A stretch of DNA of 14,334 bases from Clostridia bacterium (GCA_009930125.1 RZYZ01000027.1:1-14334), one strand, 5' to 3'; shown: positions 1 through 6,237, counted from the first letter of the stretch. Numbers and translations are program-made. Notes: generated by a model from the sequence alone, not told the origin.

Positions 1-399
1 GAGTATGGCACCACCACAGGAAGAAGCAGAAGATGCGGATGGCTGGACCTGGTTATCGTGAAGACCTCCATCCGAGTGTCAGGGCTCACATCGCTGGTGC
101 TGACCAAGATCGATACCCTGGCAGGTCTTGAGAAAATCAGAGTCTGTGTGGGTTATCGCCTTGGAGATGAGCTCATCGACTACGTACCTGCAAGCCTTGC
201 GGATCTTGCTCTGTGCAAGCCGGTCTATGAGGAATTTGACGGCTGGGATGATTCTGTTTCAAAAGCCACAAGTTATGAGGAAATGCCTCTTAATGCGAGA
301 AAGTATATCGAGCGAATCGAAGAACTTCTGGAAATCAGGTGCTCCATCATATCAGTGGGGCCAAGAAGAGATCAGACCTTCCAGAAAGACGATCTATAG
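1..399 (+). CDS. purA: Adenylosuccinate synthetase, C-terminal part (5' end outside window)
   Basis: This is the last 132 codons of adenylosuccinate synthetase, which joins IMP and aspartate using GTP to give adenylosuccinate, the first step from IMP to AMP, in the cytosol. Reading in frame from base 1, the protein begins EYGTTTGRSRRCGWLD, the strongly conserved family segment containing the substrate-binding Thr and Arg residues. It continues with SGLTSLVLTKIDTLAGL and VCVGYRLG, and ends with the conserved ISVGPRRDQTF close to the C-terminus. These blocks appear in the family order and the stop at 397-399 is at the expected place, so the 3' end is intact. An in-frame GTG at 58 is not a real start, since homology runs through it from base 1. 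A hairpin terminator follows 11 bases after the stop, so purA probably ends its transcript here. Confidence 0.97.
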   Translation, partial: EYGTTTGRSRRCGWLDLVIVKTSIRVSGLTSLVLTKIDTLAGLEKIRVCVGYRLGDELIDYVPASLADLALCKPVYEEFDGWDDSVSKATSYEEMPLNARKYIERIEELLEIRCSIISVGPRRDQTFQKDDL

Positions 400-410
400 A
401 ATGAAACCGT

Positions 411-450
411 ACCGATGCGAAATCAGCAGTGAATTTCGCATCGGTATTTT
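411..450 (+). terminator. Rho-independent terminator of purA
   Basis: A perfect 13-bp stem has arms ACCGATGCGAAAT (411-423) and ATTTCGCATCGGT (433-445), with a 9-nt loop. It is followed by ATTTTCC. The stem is very strong but the T-run is short. It starts 11 bases after the purA stop codon. Confidence 0.85.
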
Positions 451-473
451 CCTGTCCTTGGTCTCCCTCTGGC

Positions 474-482
474 TGATATAAT
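474..482 (+). promoter_or_regulatory. Extended -10 promoter for the esterase gene
   Basis: TGATATAAT is a perfect TATAAT (477-482) preceded by the TGn extension. No good -35 box is seen at the right distance, as is common for extended -10 promoters. Transcription would start near 489. That places the in-frame ATG at 481 inside the promoter and supports the ATG at 511 as the true start. Confidence 0.55.
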
Positions 483-510
483 GGAGGAAACAGAAGATGG
501 AGGAAAGCGG

Positions 511-1302
511 ATGAAAAGAGAAAATATTATTGTAAAAATGCATGATGGTTCTTCACGCAAGATCAGAGTCGCACTGCCCACAGAGATGAAGCCTTTTGAA
601 ACGTATCCGGTCTTGTATCTTTTCGACGGACAGAACGTGTTTGACAAGGCGGATTCCTTCGCTGGCGTCATATGGGATGTGGAGAAGGCAGCGGATCAGC
701 TGGTTCGTGAAAAAGTCATTAAGCCTTTGATCCTCGTAGCCATAGACAACGCAGGGGATAAGAGACTGGACGAGTATGGTCCCTGGCCCTTCGAAGATGA
801 ACTTTACAGCTCTCTGGGGCAGGGAGGAGAGTTTGCAGCCTATTTCGCGGAGAAAATCATACCACTGGTAGAAGACAGATATCCGATCAAAAGACGAAGA
901 GAGGACAGAGCGCTTGCTGGAAGCTCCATGGGTGGTCTCATGACCGCCTACATCGGTACAAAGTATCCGGAGCTGTTCTCCGCACTGGGGGTATTCTCCC
1001 TGGCATCCTGGGTGTCGGAAAAGCCTTTCCTTGCGATGGTCCATGAGGAAGGAAATTTCAGGGACATGAGATTCTTCCTTCAGGTGGGAACGGAGGAGAG
1101 CCGTGACGCAGAAACGGGAAAAGTGGATATAGAAGACTCCCAGATCTATGTGAACAATACACTGAACTATCTCAGAGCCCTTCTTGAAAGAGGAGCTGAG
1201 TACAAAGGCGTCAGCCTGAATATCGCTGTGGGGAAAACACACAATGAAGAAGTATGGGCAGATTTCATGCCCCAGTTTCTGGAGTGGCTAAGTGAAAAAT
1301 GA
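511..1302 (+). CDS. Putative esterase, alpha/beta-hydrolase fold (esterase D / enterochelin-esterase-like)
   Basis: A 263-residue cytoplasmic alpha/beta hydrolase of the putative-esterase family (PF00756 type). The nucleophile elbow is GSSMGG, with the catalytic Ser at about residue 139. The likely catalytic His is at about 244 in GKTHNEEVW, near the C-terminus as in the family. YPVLYLFDGQNVFD near the N-terminus is the usual strand and oxyanion region. No signal peptide or membrane segment is visible. The ATG at 511 is chosen because GGAGG at 499-503 lies 7 bases upstream. The in-frame ATG at 481 has no ribosome site and overlaps a -10 box. The gene has its own promoter and ends at a terminator shared with the opposing flavoprotein gene, so it looks monocistronic. 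The substrate cannot be told from sequence; this family includes siderophore, carbohydrate-ester and S-formylglutathione esterases. Confidence 0.88.
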   Translation: MKRENIIVKMHDGSSRKIRVALPTEMKPFETYPVLYLFDGQNVFDKADSFAGVIWDVEKAADQLVREKVIKPLILVAIDNAGDKRLDEYGPWPFEDELYSSLGQGGEFAAYFAEKIIPLVEDRYPIKRRREDRALAGSSMGGLMTAYIGTKYPELFSALGVFSLASWVSEKPFLAMVHEEGNFRDMRFFLQVGTEESRDAETGKVDIEDSQIYVNNTLNYLRALLERGAEYKGVSLNIAVGKTHNEEVWADFMPQFLEWLSEK

Positions 1303-1307
1303 TACAA

Positions 1308-1345
1308 AAAATGGAGGCTGAGATCATCTTCTCAGTCTCCATTTT
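1308..1345. terminator. Bidirectional terminator between converging genes
   Basis: Arms are 1308-1323 (AAAATGGAGGCTGAGA) and 1330-1345 (TCTCAGTCTCCATTTT), 16 bp with one G-T pair and a 6-nt loop. T-runs occur on both strands: TTTTAT at the right end for +, and an A-run at the left end for -. It sits between the esterase stop (1302) and the flavoprotein stop (1361) and can serve both. Confidence 0.88.
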
Positions 1346-1360
1346 ATATCTGTCGTTTTC

Positions 1361-2611
1361 CTATCGACCGTCCATCTGACCTGTCAGTGCCTTCATGACG
1401 GTTCCGGCGGTGGACCAGGCCCATTGGAGGTTGAATCCCCCGCAGGCGCCCAGAACGTCCAATACCTCACCTGTGAGGTACAGATTCGGCACCTTAAGAG
1501 ATTCCAGTGTATGTCGGACTTCCCTGGTATCCACCCCACCATAGGTTCCCTGGGCCATGTTGAATCCCTGGGTTCCGGTCACTGGGAAGGACCACTCCTT
1601 AAGCAGCTGGGCAAGCTTTATCAGATGAATAGGGTTCACTTCACCAATCACGGTGGAAGGTCGATCCAGTCCGGATTCTCTCAGAAGAACAGGGATGAGT
1701 TTAGAAGGAAGAAGACTCTTGAACACATCCATGGCGGACCGGTAGCTGAATAGTGCGGCATGATTCAGTATGATTTCCTTGACCTCCTCAGGACTTTTTT
1801 CAGGGAAGAAATCCAGTGTGAGAAGGAGCTCTTTTCCGTTCTCTAGATGAGGATGAAGGAATCTGGAAAGCTGCAGAATGGGAGGGCCTGATATTCCGTA
1901 ATCTGTGAAGAGAAGCTCACCTTCTTCTTTCCTGAGGATAACATCATTCAGGCTAAGGACAGCGGATCCGTTTATTTTCACGCCACTTAGTGCACGCAGA
2001 GCGGGATGGGAAAGCTTCATCTGTACAAGAGAAGGCATGGGAGTGATCACGTGATGGCCAAGCCCACAGAGAATCTTATACATGGAGCCATCGGACCCGG
2101 TACCGGGGGCAGCCATACCACCGGAGCTTATGACCAGTTTGTCGCATTCATATTGTGAGATATTCGTAGTAACAAGAAAGGTTCTGCCCTTTTTTCGGAC
2201 ATTCGTGACTTTTTCATTGAGCTTCAGAGGCACACCTTTTTCTTCCAGTGAGAGCCGTAGAAGATCCACCACAGAGGAGGACTGAAGAGAATAAGGATAC
2301 ATCTTATGGTCATCCAGTGTAGTCAGGTTCAGGCCCAGACTCGAAAAATAGTGCAAGGTATCTTCAAGGTCATAAGTCCGAAGGGGAGAAAACGTATAGG
2401 AGTCGTTCTCGCTGGTATACATATCGCTGATTCTATCCATGACCGTTTCATTGGTGATATTGCATCGTCCATTTCCGGTTGTCAGCAGTTTCTTCAGGAT
2501 TCGATCCTTTGCTTCCAGAAGGAGGATGTCTTTGCCGTAGTCAGCCAGAAGAAGGGAAAGATAGACACCGGAAGCTCCGGCACCCACAATGATGATTTCA
2601 TGTTTTTCCAT
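1361..2611 (-). CDS. NAD(P)/FAD-dependent oxidoreductase, BaiN/RdsA (HI0933-like) family
   Basis: A 416-residue flavoprotein of the HI0933-like family (PF03486), which binds FAD with a Rossmann fold and reduces or oxidises an unknown substrate in the cytosol. The N-terminus carries the dinucleotide motif VGAGASG at residues 9-15, with an acidic residue ending strand 2 (Glu33). The family signature KKLLTTGNGRCNITNE follows. The C-terminal signature GEVLDVLGACGGFNLQWAWS closes the FAD site. The length is normal for the family. The start is supported by GAGG about 8 bases upstream on the minus strand. The gene appears monocistronic, with a likely promoter at 2643-2671 and a shared terminator after its stop. 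Members are widespread and mostly uncharacterised; BaiN, from bile-acid metabolism, is one named member, but no bile-acid genes are nearby, so that role should not be assumed. Confidence 0.92.
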   Translation of the reverse strand: MEKHEIIIVGAGASGVYLSLLLADYGKDILLLEAKDRILKKLLTTGNGRCNITNETVMDRISDMYTSENDSYTFSPLRTYDLEDTLHYFSSLGLNLTTLDDHKMYPYSLQSSSVVDLLRLSLEEKGVPLKLNEKVTNVRKKGRTFLVTTNISQYECDKLVISSGGMAAPGTGSDGSMYKILCGLGHHVITPMPSLVQMKLSHPALRALSGVKINGSAVLSLNDVILRKEEGELLFTDYGISGPPILQLSRFLHPHLENGKELLLTLDFFPEKSPEEVKEIILNHAALFSYRSAMDVFKSLLPSKLIPVLLRESGLDRPSTVIGEVNPIHLIKLAQLLKEWSFPVTGTQGFNMAQGTYGGVDTREVRHTLESLKVPNLYLTGEVLDVLGACGGFNLQWAWSTAGTVMKALTGQMDGR

Positions 2612-2642
2612 ATCGATACCTCATTTGAATTTCTTATCCATC

Positions 2643-2671
2643 ATTATAATATAACTGAAGGGAAATGTCTT
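2643..2671 (-). promoter_or_regulatory. Promoter for the flavoprotein gene
   Basis: Read on the minus strand, AAGACA (2671-2666) and a perfect TATAAT (2648-2643) are separated by 17 bases. The -10 lies about 32 bases upstream of the start codon. Confidence 0.5.
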
Positions 2672-2730
2672 TCCGGTTACTTTGTTTGGTCTAAATTACC
2701 TAAAGTATGGAAATATGAAACCGTTAAGGC

Positions 2731-2736
2731 TATAAT
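2731..2736 (+). promoter_or_regulatory. Candidate -10 box for the CoA-binding protein gene
   Basis: A perfect TATAAT lies 53 bases upstream of the ATG at 2790. The hexamer 17 bases further upstream (TGGAAA, 2708-2713) is a poor -35, so the call rests on the -10 and on the divergent gene arrangement. Confidence 0.4.
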
Positions 2737-2789
2737 TAATGTACAGGTTTGTAAATGTTTTCTGACATTTTAGTTAGGAGGAATAAATT

Positions 2790-3167
2790 ATGGATGCAAG
2801 TAAATTGATGGAATATAAGAACTGGGTCGTCGCTGGTGATGTACATAATCAGACGAAGTATGCTGGAAGAATCTACAACAAACTGATCAAGAGAGGGTAT
2901 AACGTCGTAGGTATGCATCCTCTGGATGAGAAAGAAGATGTGATCAATTCTTTTAGCGAGCTCAATGATCGGGAAGAAAAGTTTGAAGTGCTGAATCTTG
3001 TGATCAATCCAAGAAGAGGTCTTGAAATCGTGAAGGATGCCCATGCATACGGAATTAAAATGATCATGGCTCAGCCAGGAGCGAGAAGTCATGAGATCAG
3101 AGAGTTTTGCGAAAACAACGGCATGGAATATGTGGAAGGCTGCACGCTCGTTGAACTGAGCTATTAG
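2790..3167 (+). CDS. CoA-binding domain protein (YccU-like)
   Basis: A 125-residue single-domain protein resembling the CoA-binding Rossmann family (PF13380, E. coli YccU type). Visible features are the first strand and turn WVVAGDVHNQTKYAGRIY (about 12-29), the second strand YNVVGMHPLD (about 38-47), the segment ending VLNLVINPRRGLEIV, and the family-like MAQPGARSHEI followed by a terminal VEGCTLVELSY. Proteins of this fold bind CoA or nucleotide ligands through the N-terminal glycine-rich loop; the physiological role is unknown. The start is well supported by AGGAGG at 2776-2781, 8 bases before the ATG. It is transcribed away from the flavoprotein. No clear terminator is seen before the tRNA promoter, so some read-through into the tRNA operon is possible. 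Confidence 0.85.
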   Translation: MDASKLMEYKNWVVAGDVHNQTKYAGRIYNKLIKRGYNVVGMHPLDEKEDVINSFSELNDREEKFEVLNLVINPRRGLEIVKDAHAYGIKMIMAQPGARSHEIREFCENNGMEYVEGCTLVELSY

Positions 3168-3181
3168 GAAGAACCCGAAAC

Positions 3182-3227
3182 TTTTTTACAAAAAAATGTT
3201 GACAGTCTGTTAAATGTTAGGTATTAT
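3182..3227 (+). promoter_or_regulatory. Strong promoter with UP-like element for the tRNA operon
   Basis: A consensus -35 TTGACA (3199-3204), a 17-base spacer and -10 TATTAT (3222-3227). Immediately upstream is a T6-ACA-A6 tract (3182-3196), the usual shape of an UP element at stable-RNA promoters. The transcript would begin near 3234, about 60 bases before the first tRNA. Confidence 0.8.
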
Positions 3228-3293
3228 AGTCTTTGTCAGGTTAACACCCAAGCTAATTCTGACCTAAATGAATAAGGAAATTAATGGCGATAT

Positions 3294-3368
3294 GGCCCCT
3301 TGGTCAAGCGGTTAAGACACCACCCTTTCACGGTGGTATCAGGGGTTCGAGTCCCCTAGGGGTCACCA
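3294..3368 (+). tRNA. tRNA-Glu (UUC), copy 1
   Basis: 75 nt with CCA encoded. The acceptor stem GGCCCCT pairs with AGGGGTC, with one G-U. Anticodon stem CCACC/GGTGG encloses loop CTTTCAC with anticodon TTC at 3327-3329. The T-arm GGTTCGAGTCC is present. Confidence 0.97.
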
Positions 3369-3384
3369 TTTATTCATGTATTAC

Positions 3385-3460
3385 GGGAGCATAGCTCAGC
3401 TGGGAGAGCATCTGCCTTACAAGCAGAGGGTCACAGGTTCGATCCCTGTTGTTCCCACCA
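3385..3460 (+). tRNA. tRNA-Val (UAC), copy 1
   Basis: 76 nt with CCA encoded. The acceptor GGGAGCA pairs with TGTTCCC. The anticodon stem TCTGC/GCAGA encloses CTTACAA, anticodon TAC at 3418-3420. A 16-base spacer separates it from tRNA-Glu. Confidence 0.97.
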
Positions 3461-3466
3461 TTACAT

Positions 3467-3543
3467 GGCCCAGTGGCTCAGTTGGTTAGAGTGCCGGCCT
3501 GTCACGCCGGAGGTCGAGGGTTCGAGTCCCTTCTGGGTCGCCA
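3467..3543 (+). tRNA. tRNA-Asp (GUC), copy 1
   Basis: 77 nt with CCA encoded. The acceptor GGCCCAG pairs with CTGGGTC and the discriminator is G, as expected for Asp. Anticodon stem CCGGC/GCCGG encloses CTGTCAC, anticodon GTC at 3501-3503. Confidence 0.97.
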
Positions 3544-3559
3544 TTTCAATTTAACTTAA

Positions 3560-3634
3560 GGCCCCTTGGTCAAGCGGTTAAGACACCACCCTTTCACGGT
3601 GGTATCAGGGGTTCGAGTCCCCTAGGGGTCACCA
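3560..3634 (+). tRNA. tRNA-Glu (UUC), copy 2
   Basis: Identical in sequence to the copy at 3294-3368; anticodon TTC at 3593-3595. CCA is encoded. Confidence 0.97.
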
Positions 3635-3647
3635 TTTTTTTTAGTAT

Positions 3648-3723
3648 GGGAGCATAGCTCAGCTGGGAGAGCATCTGCCTTACAAGCAGAGGGTCACAGG
3701 TTCGATCCCTGTTGTTCCCACCA
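3648..3723 (+). tRNA. tRNA-Val (UAC), copy 2
   Basis: Identical to the copy at 3385-3460; anticodon TAC at 3681-3683. CCA is encoded. The spacer before it is T-rich and unrelated to the spacer before copy 1. Confidence 0.97.
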
Positions 3724-3728
3724 TACAT

Positions 3729-3805
3729 GGCCCAGTGGCTCAGTTGGTTAGAGTGCCGGCCTGTCACGCCGGAGGTCGAGGGTTCGAGTCCCTTCTGGGT
3801 CGCCA
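3729..3805 (+). tRNA. tRNA-Asp (GUC), copy 2
   Basis: Identical to the copy at 3467-3543; anticodon GTC at 3763-3765. CCA is encoded. Confidence 0.97.
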
Positions 3806-3808
3806 CTT

Positions 3809-3883
3809 GCTGGTGTGGCTCAATGGTAGAGCAGCTGATTTGTAATCAGCAGGTTGATGGTTCGATTCCGTTCACCAGCTCCA
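3809..3883 (+). tRNA. tRNA-Thr (UGU)
   Basis: 75 nt with CCA encoded. The acceptor GCTGGTG pairs perfectly with CACCAGC. The anticodon stem GCTGA/TCAGC encloses TTTGTAA, anticodon TGT at 3841-3843. It begins only 3 bases after the second tRNA-Asp and is the last gene before the terminator. Confidence 0.97.
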
Positions 3884-3887
3884 GTGG

Positions 3888-3916
3888 AAACTCACTTTTA
3901 TAGTGAGTTTTTTTTA
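3888..3916 (+). terminator. Rho-independent terminator of the tRNA operon
   Basis: Stem AAACTCACT (3888-3896) with AGTGAGTTT (3902-3910), 5-nt loop, then a continuous T-run. It begins 5 bases after the CCA of tRNA-Thr. Confidence 0.92.
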
Positions 3917-3925
3917 TTGTCCAAA

Positions 3926-4090
3926 ATCGGTTCTGGTCTGGATTTCAACAAGAACTTGTGACCAATCTGTGGAAAACCTGGGACTTATACCCTGGTTATC
4001 CACAAACAGGTGTATGATTTCATGAAAAAAGAGCAGAGCTTTGTGGATAACTTTTCATGAGCCCGCTGGAAAAATAGACCAGAATCCGAT
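3926..4090. other. Palindrome-rich DnaA-box element in a convergent intergenic gap
   Basis: A gene-free stretch between the tRNA terminator and the terminator of the minus-strand loader gene. It is bounded by an imperfect inverted repeat: ATCGGTTCTGGTCT (3926-3939) against AGACCAGAATCCGAT (4076-4090), with one bulged base. Inside are three DnaA-box sequences: TGTGGAAAA (3968-3976, one mismatch to consensus), TTATCCACA (3996-4004, exact) and TGTGGATAA (4042-4050, exact, opposite strand). Smaller inverted repeats are ACAAG/CTTGT (3948-3959) and TCATGAAAA/TTTTCATGA (4020-4028, 4052-4060). Because both flanking genes point inward, no promoter is needed here. A replication-linked role (origin part, or DnaA-binding or titrating site) is inferred. 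Confidence 0.65.
3968..4004. repeat. Inverted pair of DnaA boxes
   Basis: Arms of 15 bases, TGTGGAAAACCTGGG (3968-3982) and CCCTGGTTATCCACA (3990-4004), match at 13 of 15 positions when one is reverse-complemented. The spacer is 7 bases. The outer 9 bases of each arm are a DnaA-box sequence, so the two boxes face each other across the centre. Confidence 0.75.
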
Positions 4091-4120
4091 ATAGAAATGG
4101 AAGAAAAGAAGTCCAAAAGG

Positions 4121-4152
4121 AAGAAAGCCTAGGGTCAACCCCAGGCTTTCTT
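4121..4152 (-). terminator. Terminator of the primosome operon, overlapping the gene's end
   Basis: Arms are AAGAAAGCCTAGGG (4121-4134) and CCCCAGGCTTTCTT (4139-4152), 13 of 14 paired with a 4-base loop. On the minus strand a T/C-rich run follows. The loader gene's stop codon (4135-4137) lies in the loop, so the last codons form one arm of the hairpin. Confidence 0.75.
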
Positions 4153-5124
4153 TGTTCTTTCATGATTCTTTTTGATTCTGAGATCCTGTCCCAGGAACTT
4201 ATAAAGGTTGAAGTCCCCTACAAGGCGGGAATAGATACGTTCATCATACTTGTTCTTCAGATTTTCCAGTGTCAGATTTGTGGATATGATCATCTTCTTT
4301 TTTCTCAGAAGCTTCGAATTCAGGAAATTGAACAGCTCCACTTTGGAAAATTCCGTGCTGAGCTCCGTTCCCAGATCGTCTATGATGAGCAGATCGCAGT
4401 TCAGAAGGAGCTCCAGAAGCTCCACATTGTCATTGAACTTGACTTCCTTCAGATTCTGAATTAGACCATCCGCCGTCCGGTAGACCACAAGAAACCCTGC
4501 ATCCAGAAGCTCCTTGGCAATGCAGCTGGAAAGGAAGGTCTTTCCGGTTCCAGGGCTACCATAGAACAGCAGATTGCTGCTTGTGGTTTTGAAGCTGCGG
4601 ATGTAGCTCAGGGAAGCTTCCAGGATATTTGACATATTCTCCCTGGGAGATAGGGGATACGTACCCTCTTCTCTTTCATAAAGATCCAGTTTGAAGTTGT
4701 CGAAGGTGTATTCTCGGATGAGATCGTTGAAATCCGATGTGCGATGATAGACATCGATGAGGTTCTTCTTGTAGCAGGAACATTTATCCTGCCGGATGTA
4801 TCCTGTGTCCTGACATTTGCTGCAAGTGTAGTGATGCTCCAGATAGTCCAGCGGGTAACCGAGGCTGCTTAGAATTTCGAGCCTGGATGCCCGAAGTTCG
4901 GTGATTTCTCTTTTCAGCTTCGGGAATTCTTCCTCATAGTTCACATTCTTTTTGAAATTCATCATGGCCAGTTCCATACTGAGCCTTGCAATCCGCTGCT
5001 CGATGTGCGCCAGTTCAGGCGCTTTTCGCTCCACTTCCTCTTTTCTCTTCAGTAAAGCCAGTTTCTCTCTTTCTCTTAGTTCCTCATATTTCTTCATGAT
5101 GAGGCCATGGTAGCCTTTGATCAT
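4135..5124 (-). CDS. dnaI: DnaI/DnaC-type helicase loader, AAA+ ATPase
   Basis: A 329-residue ATPase that in this family loads the replicative helicase onto DNA during initiation or restart. The N-terminal part (about 10-80) is charged and probably coiled-coil. A zinc-binding cluster follows at Cys101, Cys104, Cys115 and Cys117. The AAA+ core has Walker A GSPGTGKT (189-196), Walker B LLIIDD (245-250), sensor-1 ISTN (280-283) and the DERIYSRLVG arginine-finger region (294-303). The start overlaps the upstream gene's stop in an ATGA (5121-5124), pointing to translational coupling; a second Met at residue 10 is a less likely alternative start. The zinc cluster and length fit B. subtilis DnaI better than the shorter E. 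coli DnaC or IstB. Annotation pipelines may simply call it an ATP-binding protein or DnaC. Confidence 0.9.
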   Translation of the reverse strand: MIKGYHGLIMKKYEELREREKLALLKRKEEVERKAPELAHIEQRIARLSMELAMMNFKKNVNYEEEFPKLKREITELRASRLEILSSLGYPLDYLEHHYTCSKCQDTGYIRQDKCSCYKKNLIDVYHRTSDFNDLIREYTFDNFKLDLYEREEGTYPLSPRENMSNILEASLSYIRSFKTTSSNLLFYGSPGTGKTFLSSCIAKELLDAGFLVVYRTADGLIQNLKEVKFNDNVELLELLLNCDLLIIDDLGTELSTEFSKVELFNFLNSKLLRKKKMIISTNLTLENLKNKYDERIYSRLVGDFNLYKFLGQDLRIKKNHERTKKAWG

Positions 5125-6122
5125 TTATCCCACCCCAATAGCTTTCTTTCAAGATCGTCATAGTCATATTCACGCTCCGTGAAATCCTTGTTCTGGTTCT
5201 GCGTTTTTCTGGTTTTGGATTTTCGTGGCATCTTTTCGTTCTTCTCTACATCCTGAAGGGTTTTGATGTCGTCCTTCAGCCAGGAACGGAGTATTCCGTT
5301 GATATAACCCATTTCCACTTTCCCCAAGGCGTTGAAGCTGATGTCGCAGGCTTTCAGGATCATGTCTGTGGTGAAGCCATAGGTGTAGAACCATTTTTCA
5401 AGAAGATCTTCCTGAGGCTTGGGCACATCCCGGTCATTGATGCCGAGATAGGTCAGCACCTTTCTGTAATTGGACCACTTCTCTTCATGCTTCTTGATGT
5501 TCTGCTGTGCAAGTTCGGCGGTCTTGATGCCCTGACTGTCCCAGTTGATGGCTACAGTCTCGATGTATTTCATGCTGGTCTTGCCCTTCAGCACACAGTG
5601 CTGGACCATCAGTATGATCACTTCTTCAGTGAGTCCGTACCTGTCCTTGAAGTAGAGGAACTTCTCCGCTTCCGAGGAAGATAGTGGTCGACCCATGAGC
5701 ATGGATATTTCCTGCAGCATGGGATGCATGGGCTCAGAAGGCTTTTCCGCTTGTTTTTCTGAAGCGGTCTCTTTCGTTTCCGGTTTCTTTGCCGGTTCCG
5801 ATGCTGTAAGCCTAGGATGCACCAGACTCTGGCTTTCCTTGATTTCAATGGACATGCTTCCGTGAGCGTCAATGGTATGGAGGGAGAGGAGTCCCACCTG
5901 ATCCCAGTACTCCAGCGCTTTCAGCACATCGGTCTCCAGAAGACCTAAAATGTCCGCAAGAAAACTGGTGGAAACACCATCTTCTCCGAGCTGGGTATAG
6001 CGAAGAAGAGTGATGTACACCTTCACGTATTCGCCCCTTGCTTTGGGCATATAATAATCCACGAAATTCGCGGATAAAGTGACGACATTTGATTTATAGG
6101 GTCTAAGCATAATGGTGCTCAT
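5121..6122 (-). CDS. DnaB/DnaD-type primosome initiation protein (DnaD domain protein)
   Basis: A 333-residue protein of the Firmicute DnaD/DnaB family, which remodels origin DNA and recruits the helicase loader. An N-terminal winged-helix-like region (about 25-85) is followed by a Pro/Lys/Glu-rich linker (about 105-135) and two DDBH2-type modules. Each module carries the YxxxIxxxW motif: YIETVAINW (186-194, Val for Ile) and YINGILRSW (273-281). The tail is basic. One winged-helix domain plus two DDBH2 modules matches B. subtilis DnaB rather than DnaD, and the DnaI-like gene right after it mirrors the B. subtilis dnaB-dnaI pair. The ATG at 6122 is chosen because AGGAG lies about 8 bases upstream. 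An in-frame upstream start at 6182 lacks a ribosome site and lies at or before the likely promoter. Confidence 0.88.
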   Translation of the reverse strand: MSTIMLRPYKSNVVTLSANFVDYYMPKARGEYVKVYITLLRYTQLGEDGVSTSFLADILGLLETDVLKALEYWDQVGLLSLHTIDAHGSMSIEIKESQSLVHPRLTASEPAKKPETKETASEKQAEKPSEPMHPMLQEISMLMGRPLSSSEAEKFLYFKDRYGLTEEVIILMVQHCVLKGKTSMKYIETVAINWDSQGIKTAELAQQNIKKHEEKWSNYRKVLTYLGINDRDVPKPQEDLLEKWFYTYGFTTDMILKACDISFNALGKVEMGYINGILRSWLKDDIKTLQDVEKNEKMPRKSKTRKTQNQNKDFTEREYDYDDLERKLLGWDK

Positions 6123-6152
6123 GAAGTATCTCCTCGTTCCTGTGATAAGAAA

Positions 6153-6158
6153 ATTATA
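6153..6158 (-). promoter_or_regulatory. Candidate -10 box of the primosome operon
   Basis: A perfect TATAAT on the minus strand, 30 bases upstream of the chosen start at 6122. The expected -35 position (6181-6176) reads TGAATT, which is weak. Confidence 0.4.
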
Positions 6159-6211
6159 ACAAATAACAGCATGAAAATTCATCCTGGGACAAATTTTCTG
6201 AAACTGCGGCT

Positions 6212-6237
6212 AAAAATAGGGGGCCTTATCGGCCCCA
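6212..6237 (-). terminator. Terminator of the 2H-like gene
   Basis: GGGGCC (6220-6225) and GGCCCC (6231-6236) form a GC-only stem with a 5-base loop. On the minus strand it is followed by CTATTTTTAG. It lies just past the stop of the minus-strand gene ending at 6244 and separates it from the primosome operon. Confidence 0.78.

Larger units (their letters stand above)
3294..3805 (+). repeat. Tandem duplication of a Glu-Val-Asp tRNA block
   Basis: Unit 1 is 3294-3543 and unit 2 is 3560-3805, a period of about 262-266 bases. All three tRNA genes are identical between units, while the spacers differ in length and sequence (16 versus 13 bases Glu-Val, 6 versus 5 bases Val-Asp). This fits a duplication followed by spacer drift, with the tRNAs held identical by selection or gene conversion. 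Confidence 0.9.

Noticed and set aside
553..1242. 229-codon minus-strand frame inside the esterase gene
   Set aside because: The opposite strand encodes a protein with clear catalytic motifs; this frame has no recognisable domain.
2306..2773. 155-codon plus-strand frame over the flavoprotein gene start
   Set aside because: It is antisense to a well-supported flavoprotein and has no ribosome site or homology I recognise.
3594..3806. Minus-strand open frame with NRDRTCD and GLEPSTSG-like peptides
   Set aside because: It is the antisense translation of tRNA-Glu, tRNA-Val and tRNA-Asp genes, a well-known artefact in databases.
3712..3903. Plus-strand open frame across the tRNA-Asp and tRNA-Thr genes
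   Set aside because: It is made entirely of tRNA sequence and the terminator, and has no ribosome site.
3809..4090. tRNA-Thr as an attachment site for an integrated element
   Set aside because: No integrase gene, no repeated tRNA 3' end and no foreign-looking genes were found in the window.
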